Source: Branchiostoma floridae (lineage: Eukaryota; Chordata; Leptocardii; Amphioxiformes; Branchiostomatidae). From it: 64,000 nucleotides of DNA. The stretch's first letter is position 1. Every line of letters begins with the position of its first letter. Location of the stretch: the NCBI RefSeq assembly GCF_000003815.2, contig NW_023365723.1:264699-328698 (forward strand), given 5' to 3'. The translations under genes and the position numbers were made by a program. This document shows, piece by piece, positions 55,390-64,000 of this stretch. The notes beneath the pieces are model-generated. The model was not told the DNA's origin. It made no database searches and saw only the letters and a program-made list of their open reading frames with translations.

Positions 55390-56650
55390 AAGAGCTAGTG
55401 GCCTTGACATCCAGCAAACCCATCTAACTTGGCTGAACCAGCCCCCACTGAGCCAGAGGCACAGTCCCCGAAGTCTGGGTTTCCAAGAGGCTGGACAACT
55501 GTAATAACAGACCTGACTAACAAACCCTGAGTAAGCTGGATGTCCTGCCATTACCAATAATTTAGCTCTGTGCTATGTTTGTATCTTGGTGTACAGAAGT
55601 GAGAAGAATAATTGCAGCCGCTGCTTTTGAGCTCATCAAGAGGCTGTTCAGTTGTGACAGCATCCTGCTCTGGATATTGAGGTGATTTGCCAGACTTGTG
55701 TAGAACACTTCACACCCGTGTGACATGCTGAACACCTCTGGGTTGATCTGTGGGAAAGAAATAGATAACAAATTTAGCAGACGAGACAGTAGAACAAGAA
55801 AAAAAATTTAGGTACAGGTTAGGATGCAGGTCCTGCCTCCGGTACTTCTGCCCTTCCTTTAACACTTCCTAGTTAACACTGACCAAGGCGATTTACAACA
55901 TAATTCAGTGAACACAAAGGAAGCGTGTGACCCGACCACGCCACCCAGATCCTTTGCTGTCCGAAAAACGGTACTTTTAATAGCTAAAATCACAAAAAAA
56001 TATCGTCCACAGCCTCCCGGTTCCGCACGAGAGCCATACATGATTACATCACTTTGGCATTGACAAGGATTTCGGCCCAAATGTCATATTTGTTGCCACA
56101 TTATCAACGCCAGAAAATTTCCCCCGGACATATGCAGCTGTCATTTACACACAAAAAGAACTATATCCCTCGCAAGTAATATTTTTGGAGCTTCCAGTTG
56201 TAGTATAGCTGGCTCGGCGGTTAGTTAAAACATTACAAGACGTCAGCCAAGGTTTTATTTAAGGCAAAAGTAAGCTAAAATACAAACTTCACTAATACTG
56301 TGTTCTGCTACCTTAAGGCCGCCCTGCACTGAGAAAATTACTCACAGAACCAAAGACCTTCTCCTGTATCAGTGCGCATGAACATCTGGAATACCTCCAG
56401 ACTTCAAACGAAAGACTTACGTATAGCTTACATCGTCAAAAATTACACAAAACAGAATAGAATAGTCAAAACAGCCTAAGTTACCCTAACGTATCGACAT
56501 ATTGATCTAACATTTCCTTTCTCGGCGGGACTATTTTATGGCGGCACGTGCGCATATTCCGTCTGGGGAGGGTATTCGGTGGAGGCTGGATGTTGATCAC
56601 GTACGAAGCGCACAGAGGCTCACTTGGGGTTTTTCAAAGTGCCGCTCAAA
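55390..56650. repeat. 1.2-kb repeat (families G + C), copy 2
   Basis: Counterpart of 36110-37295, moderately diverged. Within it, 56199-56237 is inverted relative to the other copies. It lacks the small hairpin found at 37241. Confidence 0.8.
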
Positions 56651-56879
56651 ATTAAAACCGAGAAGGCCCCCGCGGAAATCGAACAGGGCGACCAAGTAAG
56701 TAGAAGAGGTGCCAATGAGAAGTCTTACAATTCATTCTAAGGTAAAGTAGGCTTAAGGTGAGGGCCACCAGTGTTGGGTCATCTGTGACAATTATTACAC
56801 ATCCCCACAACTCTTCCTTGACCTGTACGATACTCCAGAAAATACTGCTAAAAGCAGCCGCCCAGGTCCAGACATACGA

Positions 56880-57070
56880 ATGAGAGTAGATCCCATGAAG
56901 CTTGATAACTTCATCTCTTTCATCACAAGTACACATTTAGTACAGGATCTTCCATTCGGCGAGAAAACCTTGAAAATGTTAGACGTGGTGTCAATAAAAC
57001 TTTACGAGCCTGTCCTTTTTTTCGATTTTACGGATTATAAATGTCTACATGGACATGATTGTACAGAGAG
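56880..57070 (+). pseudogene. exon of the EFDW/DHHK-type transposon-like family (N-terminal part)
   Basis: Reads MRVDPMKLDNFISFITSTHL, then VQDLPFGEKTLKM, to a donor (agag|gtaaac). I recall DPxKLDxFxSFITSxHxVQDLPFGxxxL from the N-terminal half of the same multi-copy family as the 31.3-kb segment. The part after LKM does not follow the family. Confidence 0.45.
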
Positions 57071-57243
57071 GTAAACTACAGGTGGGTGAATTTATAAATT
57101 TCAGCATACATTTATTTCACGTGTGTGCCAATTGTCTGCCAACTGTATAATCTATCTCATTAAAAAGAAAACAATCTGTTTCAAAGATTTTATGAATATA
57201 TGTCGATGGCATTAAGAGCAAACTCTGATCATTCTCTTTTGTA

Positions 57244-57441
57244 ATGTGTATGGATATGTGTTATCGTTGTTTGCCTTTGCAAGAGGAAATAGTGATCGAC
57301 AGAAAGAGAGTCTATCCAGACGCAATTCCGGGACAAACAAGTTATAAATCATACTTTGATTTAAAATCAAATGTCCATGCTTTCAACCCGTTCAGAGGTG
57401 GACGCACAAAACCGACATTTTCACGATGGACTTGGTGCTGA
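57244..57441 (+). CDS. unknown ORF
   Basis: Contains EEIVIDRKRVYPDAIPGQTS, then YKSYFDLKSNVHAFNPFRGG. No family recognised and no clear splice sites. Confidence 0.25.
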   Translation: MCMDMCYRCLPLQEEIVIDRKRVYPDAIPGQTSYKSYFDLKSNVHAFNPFRGGRTKPTFSRWTWC

Positions 57442-57476
57442 TTCCGATTCACATTGAGGCGCACTGGTGCATGGCG

Positions 57477-57610
57477 GTAGGCCCCCTTTCCACTTGACGG
57501 CGCTCTCGCTCCGATGGCAAATTGACCAAAGCGCGGTGAGAGAGCAACGACGCCAGAAAAAGCTGCTCTAGATAGTGGAATCTCTCCGGCGACTTTCTTT
57601 CTTTATTGAC
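57477..57610. mobile_element. possible MITE-like terminus
   Basis: taggccccctttccacttgacggcgctctcgctc resembles Harbinger- or hAT-type terminal sequence. gatagtggaa near 57573 could be part of an inner inverted repeat. No matching second end with a target duplication was found, so this is weak. Confidence 0.25.
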
Positions 57611-58006
57611 TATGAAATTTGTCAACCCTGACTGTGAGGGAGCTGTGAGACAGAACCCAGTTTCCGTTGAAAGACAAAACCCAATTGCAGGTCCCGCTTA
57701 GAGACACTGAAAGGTACAGCCTAGTTGACTATGAAACAACTCACATACAAGCAACTCATAGTACTGTATTCCAACATGTTAGAAATTTTGAATACATTAT
57801 CTAATCTATCATTATTACATTCTGAAATGAAATGAAGTGTAATACTTTGGATTGCAGCTAATTTTGCTACCAAAACATGTTAAGATTGTTGTAGCCCTCT
57901 GACAATAGTTTCCTTTTATAATTCCAGCTGGGCAAGATAAACAGCAGGAATGGGATTCACATAACAGTAGCCACCCTAAGCAAGCGCTGTTTCAGGCTGG
58001 CAGAAG

Positions 58007-58251
58007 GAGTGAGGGATGAGGCACTCCGTAAAGTAGGTTCATACAATATTCAAAGGACCTTATCGGACATAAAGACGACAGCTGTCTTTGTGAGGCTAAA
58101 TGCAAACAAGCTATCAGATGCTGCTCTCAGTCAGCAAGCTCATGGCGTAAAATGTGAACCCTTGCTTACCACAGAGCCATGGGACGAGGGATAGATGCTA
58201 CATGGGCAACTTTTTCAAAACATAAATCATTAGGGAAGTAGTCCAGGTTAC
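58007..58251 (+). pseudogene. RAG1L: RAG1-like fragment, zinc-binding part, copy 4
   Basis: Same as 53583-53828. Upstream, the sequence differs (cgctgtttcaggctggcagaag), so the duplication boundary is exactly gagtgaggg, the former exon start. Frame reads VRDEALRKVGSYNIQRTLSD to TTEPWDEG, TAG. Confidence 0.62.
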
Positions 58252-58509
58252 ACGAGTAATTTCAGAAGTGCAGAAGAGTAATTTCAGACGCTGCTTTTGA
58301 GCTCTATTAACTATGAACTCTGCATTATAATACAGCCTCCCAACACCCAGATAGCAGTCTTCTGAAGTCAACTTTAAGTCAAGTTTAGTGATTGAGTAAC
58401 CCATGCGGCATAACATTATAATAGCCATAAAGACAACCATTTCATATTTCTAAGATTTACATGTATGGTTACAGTCTGTATGTTTATTGATTTTTAAATG
58501 TACTTGTAG

Positions 58510-58708
58510 AGGTTGGAAGGATGACCTGACCCTCTGGCCAGACACCGACTATGGCTGCATTTACACCTATCTGATCAGCAAACCTGGCCCATTTAAAGGA
58601 GAAGCACTGCGAGCCTACACGTCCCTCGAGGCCTACAATCTGTCCGCCAGTGGGCATGTGCGGGAGTGCAGGTTCCATGCCATAGGGAAGGATGTCGAGA
58701 TGCTGTAG
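58510..58708 (+). pseudogene. SWIM/YqaJ-associated-type exon, copy 2
   Basis: Identical in protein to 54093-54291 (LWPDTDYGCIYTYLISKPG). Here the following sequence joins a DUF6589-like fragment at 58791. Confidence 0.38.
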
Positions 58709-58790
58709 GCGCACTTGTGCAGTCTAACACTAGCGAACATCGATGTTCTGGCAGCAATTGGGGCAGCACTGGAAACAATGACGCTTAGAG

Positions 58791-58918
58791 AGGTAACCTT
58801 TCTGCCGACTGGTCTGAAGAAGTGGCTGTCCTGGCTACCAACAACAGGACTGTCAACACCCATGGCAGAGAGGCGCATGGCAAGTCGATTGGCATGATGG
58901 TGGAACACCAGAACAAGT
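58791..58918 (+). pseudogene. DUF6589-like fragment joined to the 58-kb repeat
   Basis: Matches 20258-20379 closely (EEVAVLATNNRTVNTHGREA, then EHQN up to donor gaacaa|gtaagt). The joint lies at agagaggtaacctttctg, so two unrelated repeat families were fused here. Confidence 0.55.
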
Positions 58919-59051
58919 AAGTTCATCATGATTTCCAACATGTTATGCCTATATATATTACTGGTTAACGATATATAGAACTACATTTATTGGAAGGGGT
59001 GGGCTGGATTTTACGGGAGGAGGATAGAAGAGTGTTTTAGGTTGCCTGTTG

Positions 59052-60072
59052 AAGTAATTATACTTTACAGTGAAAATGTAATTGAAATGTTTATTCATGG
59101 AAAAAACAGCCACAAACATGTTTCACTGTATATACACTCAGAACATGGGGGGTAATTTCAGATTTGTTTTCAGTAATTTGTACAAAGGTTTGAAGAATGT
59201 GAAAGAAAAGCAATCTAATGCCAGATGTAGATGGAACCACTTCGAGGAAGGTGTTCCCTAGATGGAACCACTTCGAGGAAGGTGTTCCCTCAATTTCTGA
59301 ACTTAATGAACATTTATCAACTTGCCATGTAGAAACTTTTGATACTGTGGGACAACTGTAGTCATAAGAGTCTGAAACTTTTGAAATCTCACATAAGTGA
59401 GCATACAGGTTTAGGGACTGACAAGTTCATATTGATTTTGTTAGCCGGCCAGGCCAAAGCTTTAGTTACGCCAAAGCGGCAATTGCGCTGGCATCCGCTT
59501 GTAATCAGATGGTGCCTGCGACATTACCATTCAACATCTAAGTATGATGCTTTTTCTAAATCTGTTTTTTTGAGACTCCCAAGTGTTAGGGAACAGGCCC
59601 AAATCATTGATTTTAGCTCTGCCTTTTTGCTGCACCGACCGGTGTCATTCATGTCAGGGAACATGCCCACCATGTGTCCCAGATGGGGGAAGGTCTCCAG
59701 CGGAAAGTGAACAGACAAATCCAGACGTGCCGAAGAGTGGTCGTCTCCCTGAAATTATTTGGTGAGTCTTCCTGGAGAATTTTCCGATCCATCTCTATCT
59801 TTCGCCGATGATATGGCTTCACCCGATTCTATCGTTATAGCTGGGCACTCTTTCGTGCCACGGCTCGAGTCGTATATTCGCCGCACGCCTCTGACTCAGT
59901 GTTTCAAAACCCGAAAGGTCAGCCCTGATTTTGATCTACAAAGTCACCCAGTAGTACATTACTTTGGTTCGCCCGGATGCAATATCCCCAGGTTTAGGGC
60001 TGAAATTCTGCCTAGGCTACCGTTGGTGGCCCCGTCTATTGTGTTTGTTGAGCTGGGCCACAACGACCTGTA
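59052..60072 (+). pseudogene. composite: C2H2 + P-element-like + SGNH-like, copy C
   Basis: Homologous to 25476-26525. The second finger is shortened. RWHPLVIRWCLRHYHSTSK is intact in a 123-codon frame from 59339. The SGNH-like part is open from 59759 to 60073 (SIVIAGHSFVPRLESYIRRT ... VELGHNDL, stop). A 31-bp tandem duplication (tagatggaaccacttcgagg...) lies at about 59225-59289. Confidence 0.55.
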
Positions 60073-60224
60073 GTATTCTCAGTGCCAGATTTATGAGTAT
60101 GTCAGTTGTATGCATGTAGGCATGGAGTCATTTTCTTTACCATTGAAATTCAATTACAATTTTAGACCAACCTGGCAGCAAAAAAAGTAAGGAGAGTATT
60201 TACAAAACCTGGTGAGAGAGAAAG

Positions 60225-60610
60225 ATGCGGAGATGCCTAAATAATGTTGGTGGCAGCAGCGTAAACTTGATAAACCCATTCCAGCCCTTCAACAGCAAGC
60301 ACAAGAATCGCCGGAGTTTCACCTTCGACATTCATCAACAGTCATTCACAAATGGAAGGCACACATGTTACGTGCGGTTAATCAGGGGCTTAGAAAACAA
60401 TCAGCATAACAGCAACTAGACAATCAAACGGCCATTATCATCACTGATTGGGCCACGAAGTTCCTTCCGATGAAATCATCATCATATCGTTCCGTGCGTT
60501 TCCGATGAAATACAGAGACCACACGACCGAGTTTTTCGGTAAATGTGGGCGGAGCTGGCACGTGGCATCATCAAAAGAAACTTTGTGTGCAAGAGTTTGG
60601 CACTCAGGCT
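60225..60610 (+). pseudogene. 'DWAMKFLP'-family fragment, copy 4 (longest)
   Basis: ITDWATKFLPMK is followed by a ~35-bp local duplication, then KYRDHTTEFFGKCGRSWHVA in an open frame from 60448. This extends the family motif (KYRxxxxxWFGKRGxSWHV) beyond the other copies and keeps the Trp they lost. Confidence 0.52.
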
Positions 60611-60904
60611 CTATTTTCCTACTTCCAGACTCAGCATTGTTTTTAATTCCAGGTATTCAAAAAATCTTCTTGATGTGGTCTTGTGAAATGATTTTTTTCC
60701 AACTACAGTGTCCGGTTTGTCACGGTGCTGAATCATTCACCCAGCAATTGCAAGCTTAAGGTTGTGGAGATCCACATAAAGCCGGGACCAATCGAAGAAA
60801 TGTACGAAACCGGGGATCACGAGGTACTGTAAAAGTTTGTGGAATTCAAATATTTCTATAATATTATAATTAAAATATGTTGGGTCACATTAATCCTACA
60901 AGCA

Positions 60905-61443
60905 AGACAAATCAAGCAACTGACTGAACTTGAAAGAAGGCACAAAGTACGTTGGCCAACGTCCAGCCACGAATTTGCTGCGATAATGAGGTTGACTGGG
61001 TTGTTAGGTCTGCCCTTTTATCCAGAATGCGTTGCCTTTCATATAAACGGTCCTTTTTAACTTCACTCAAGAGGAAGTATCCGGATGGTCAAGATGGACA
61101 GCAAACGCAAAGCTGCAAAAGACCATAGATGGATACAATGCCGTGGCTTGGGAGCCAAAACATCTCAATTTACCAGTGCCTGTTCAGTTTCGGGAGGCAA
61201 CCGATCCCTCTGGGCAAACCTCCTCTTGCCTGGACCCAAATATAGTAGAAGGCGGACAACATACAAAATGTATCAGAGCTTCAACAGTAGTTGTAGTAAT
61301 ATAAAGTACATAAATCATTGTCGCAGTTATTTACCCTGTTAATATAAATGGACCTGCCGAGGAAGATATTGCAGTCGTTTTGAAACCATGTATTATCGCT
61401 ACAAACTTGCACGTGGTAAAATGCAGTGATGGAAAGTATGAGG
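60905..61443 (+). pseudogene. RAG1L: RAG1-like fragment, N-terminal/early catalytic part, copy 5
   Basis: More diverged but least truncated at its 5' side: KQLTELERRHKVRWPTSSHE, then FAAIM. After indels, QKTIDGYNAVAWEPKHLNLP matches the RAG1 GYHHFEWQPPLKNV stretch, with the Pro kept. INGPAEEDIAVVLKPC then VVKCSDGKYEV matches NGPFTVVVKESCDGMGDV, including NGP, which the other copies lack. It ends at a donor-like gag|gtcaga. Stops and frameshifts remain between blocks. Confidence 0.66.
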
Positions 61444-62566
61444 TCAGACACTCAACTGAATATTTCTTTCTAACAACCAATCGCCGATCTTCAACTAATT
61501 AACGTACAGAATGTCCATGTGATTCAGTTCAGCTGTTCCAAAGAGTTCGTTTCTCAGGAAGCTTTGGGAGTTTGATAGGTCGGATTAAAAGACTATCTTT
61601 GTCTTTTTTTGTGTATTTACTTTCTGACGTTTTCGAGGATAACTTTGTAGTTGTGCGATTGTTCTAGGGCGGTTTTTATTCTAGCATAGCGGTGAGTCCA
61701 TTCAATTGTGCATTCATTGAGCTTAAGAAGCAAGGACTCAAGGAGAAAGAGATTGCAAACGTTGCTGTTGATCGCAAATGAAACAAAGAACCAGAAGGTA
61801 ACCAGAAGGCCATGGATGCACCATCCAAAAACAACAGCTTGATGATGGATGGGATCGGACCAAAAATCGACCCGTGTTTCCCATTTCTGGAAACGCAAAG
61901 GTAAGTATATTATATGTTGGTGATATGGCATATTAAATGGTAACTATTATTGTGTAAGCAGCAGAGGACGCTGTCAAGTGGCCAAACAAGAGTGTTTCGG
62001 TGAGTATACGTATAGACTATAGCTAACGAAAAAGATAATAAATATTGGGAAATGAACATTTAAAATGTATTCCTTGTCTTCTACCATCATCAGCATCAGT
62101 TGACCTGATAATCTGTGAGTATTATCAAAAATAGTCGGTAGCAAGACTTAATTGGCGACGTGACGTGACTTCCTTGTACTTACCTTGTGTTCGTGTGTCA
62201 TATTCACTGAAGGTTCTGCGAAGCCACAGCTTTAGAATGACCCTGCGCCCTCAACAAAGGTAATTGCAAAACAAGGTAATTGCTAAAAATTTGATTGACT
62301 TCAAACCTGAAGTCATTTTCTGTTTCTTAGCATAATTCAAGCAATTAATCCAGGGCCAGAAACTAAATTTCATTTTCTATGTCACAGTATGTTGTGCTAG
62401 TATCATGCTCATTTTCCATGAAGATAAATCCTAAGATTGAAACAGGGTTTACCGCTTTATAATACATTGTTATATTCTTTACCGTGGCAGTTAAAAGATG
62501 TGCTCATAACACAGTAGAGGGAATAATATGATTGACACGCTTGCCTACTTCTATGTTTTGTTTCAG
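61444..62566. other. no clear gene
   Basis: Non-coding by eye. A minus-strand 104-codon frame (61617-61931) is open but has no motif or splice support. Confidence 0.4.
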
Positions 62567-62659
62567 GCGGGCAAGAGAACACTAGGCAAGAAGGACAAAC
62601 AGCCCAAGACCATTCCCATTGTGACAGCAAATTTCCAGCGCTGCGATACTACAGCTTAA
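62567..62659 (+). CDS. unknown terminal exon
   Basis: After acceptor tttcag the frame reads AGKRTLGKKDKQPKTIPIVT, ANFQRCDTTA, stop. It is basic, with no family known. No partner exon was identified. Confidence 0.3.
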   Translation, partial: AGKRTLGKKDKQPKTIPIVTANFQRCDTTA

Positions 62660-63021
62660 GCAAAGATGATATTGATATTATAATTAATGAATCTCTGTTT
62701 CCGAAACTGTTTCAAAATCAAAATCACTCCACTTTGATTTGTAGTGTTAAAAGTTATGTATTTCTGACATTTATACCATTTTATACCTTGGGACATGATT
62801 AGTTATGAATGTGTGGAAATGTTTCAACAGTTAAGTGTATAAGGACAAAGTAAAAGGAAAGGTCACATGTAAACAAGATAAACTCAGGTATTGATTAACT
62901 ATCGTGAAACCAAGTGAATTGATCCAAGCAGAACATTGAAATACCAATAAGAGGACTTTGATATGGGTTTAATATGACTTTTATCACCAAACGTAATATA
63001 ATTTCTGTCTATTTTTAACAG

Positions 63022-63864
63022 TATGACATCAAGGATAGCTGTCATACCGTTCATTCCAACTGACAAGCCCCACGACGCGATGACGGACACTGAATTGAGT
63101 GCTGATCTCGAGGAGGCAAAAGCGGAGGCACCTAGAGCTATTGGAAGTCTCATCTCCCTTGGCGAAGTGTTTCCAAGGGAGGAGGAGCAAGCGCTGCTAA
63201 GCAAAATTGAGAAAAGACTGGCAGCTATATTCCCACCTGGAACTCTGAGAACTACACAGGTCTATGCTCTGGTGTTGTGGTTCACAAAGAAGGTGAGTAT
63301 CACAATCCATTTTATATATGTGCTGCACAATGCTTCTTAACTGTTATATAGATTTTGAAATTTAAGTCAGAGACGATTCTTGGGTAAGATGTAGAATTAC
63401 ATGCAGCTGCCAGTGTTTTCACCTATATTCATTCTGATAGTATCTTAAAAGGAGCCGAAGTGTGTAGCATGCCCTAAATAGTGTTATCAAGTTTTACATG
63501 ACATACAAAATGTATTTGCAATTATGCTTAGGCCCTGGAACTTGCCGAACTTGATGATGAAATGGTGGCTGTGTGGGACTATGTCAAAACAACTGTGGCA
63601 CAGTTAGTCAGCTCAAACCTTGGAGCCACCCCAACGGCAGAAAACACGAAATCAGACATCATTGAGGCAATCAAAGTTACCATGTCTTCATTGACCTTCA
63701 GACAGGTATCATTAAGTTATGCTAATCAAAGCACGTACTTAGTACATCTATTTCCTAGCATTTAACATTGATTTCTTGTCAGTTGCATTCACATAACGCA
63801 TGGTCTGAAATGTGCATTGTAGGAACCTCGAGCTAATCAACTGTGTGGTGAAGTCACCATTTAA
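63022..63864 (+). CDS. intact three-exon gene of unknown function (161 residues)
   Basis: The exons are 63022-63292, 63532-63705 and 63823-63864. Introns are GT-AG and all joints are phase 0. ATG at 63023 lies one base after the acceptor, so an upstream exon may exist. The protein begins MTSRIAVIPFIPTDKPHDAM and is acidic and helical (ELSADLEEAKAEAPRAIGSL; ALELAELDDEMVAVWDYVKT). It ends ANQLCGEVTI. No stops or frameshifts, unlike its neighbours. No domain was recognised; it could be host or a mobile-element accessory gene. Confidence 0.5.
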
Positions 63865-64000
63865 ACAGTCCATAACAATATTGTGCATGTACATGTGTGT
63901 GTTTTCAAAATCTACAGAAGGAACATCTGAAAATGTTTGACTATACTAGACAAAGGGTTATGTTAGTGTATGTTAGTGTTGTTTCAAGGTATGTACCATA

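Noticed and set aside
60700-60835. CPVCHGAESFTQQ as a RAG1 zinc-dimerisation exon
   Set aside because: Only one CxxC and no clear continuation of the domain; another frame through the same bases is equally open.
1-64000. CRISPR arrays, operons, riboswitches or bacterial promoters
   Set aside because: The sequence is clearly eukaryotic; the tandem arrays lack spacers and no prokaryotic gene clusters are present.
1-64000. RAG2-like (kelch) gene accompanying the RAG1-like fragments
   Set aside because: I scanned the translated frames for kelch-type repeats and saw none; absence by eye is not proof.

Overview
This is a repeat-dense stretch of an animal genome. I see no operons or prokaryotic-type genes. 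Coding signal comes as short exons with GT/AG splice borders, separated by AT-rich non-coding DNA. Several transposon superfamilies are mixed together, and many segments occur two to five times at high identity. The protein families (RAG1-like, PIF/Harbinger, P-element-like, KDZ-like, EnSpm/CACTA-like, Ty3/gypsy, several non-LTR retrotransposons) point to an invertebrate deuterostome. A lancelet (Branchiostoma) is my best guess; this is inference, not proof. A 100-N assembly gap lies at 46159-46258.

Layout. 1-10.8 kb: a minus-strand non-LTR fragment, then a duplicated segment (294-1392 and 8389-10172) split by two tandem terminal-inverted-repeat elements (1393-2133 and 2137-8385). The second copy at 49650-52559 keeps the empty site. 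10.8-24 kb: retroposon tails, a 2.2-kb non-coding TIR element (12422-14665), orphan exons, a Gly/Arg-rich gene model (16197-17405), a non-LTR open reading frame (22046-22999) and an EnSpm-like scrap. 24.4-33 kb: a tandem duplication of a multi-family composite. 33-46 kb: orphan exons, a 1.2-kb repeat, a RAG1-like C-terminal exon (39929-40481), a 24-bp minisatellite and a gypsy gag-pro remnant. 46.8-49.6 kb: a five-exon KDZ-transposase-like model. 49.6-61.4 kb: the second copy of the large duplication, a Harbinger transposase exon and further composite copies. 62.5-63.9 kb: a short intact three-exon gene of unknown function.

The main result is a set of RAG1-like fragments. The N-terminal and early catalytic part occurs at 9589-10172, 27057-27640, 51976-52559 and 60905-61443. 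The zinc-binding part occurs at 10189-10792, 28341-28587, 53583-53828 and 58007-58251. The distal zinc-histidine part occurs once, at 39929-40481. All are broken by stops, frameshifts or insertions, and no RAG2-like gene was recognised. The RAG1-like pieces sit in a recurring order behind zinc-finger/P-element-like, SGNH-hydrolase-like and 'DWAMKFLP' segments, so a chimeric block has been amplified as a unit. Family assignments are from motif memory without a database search.
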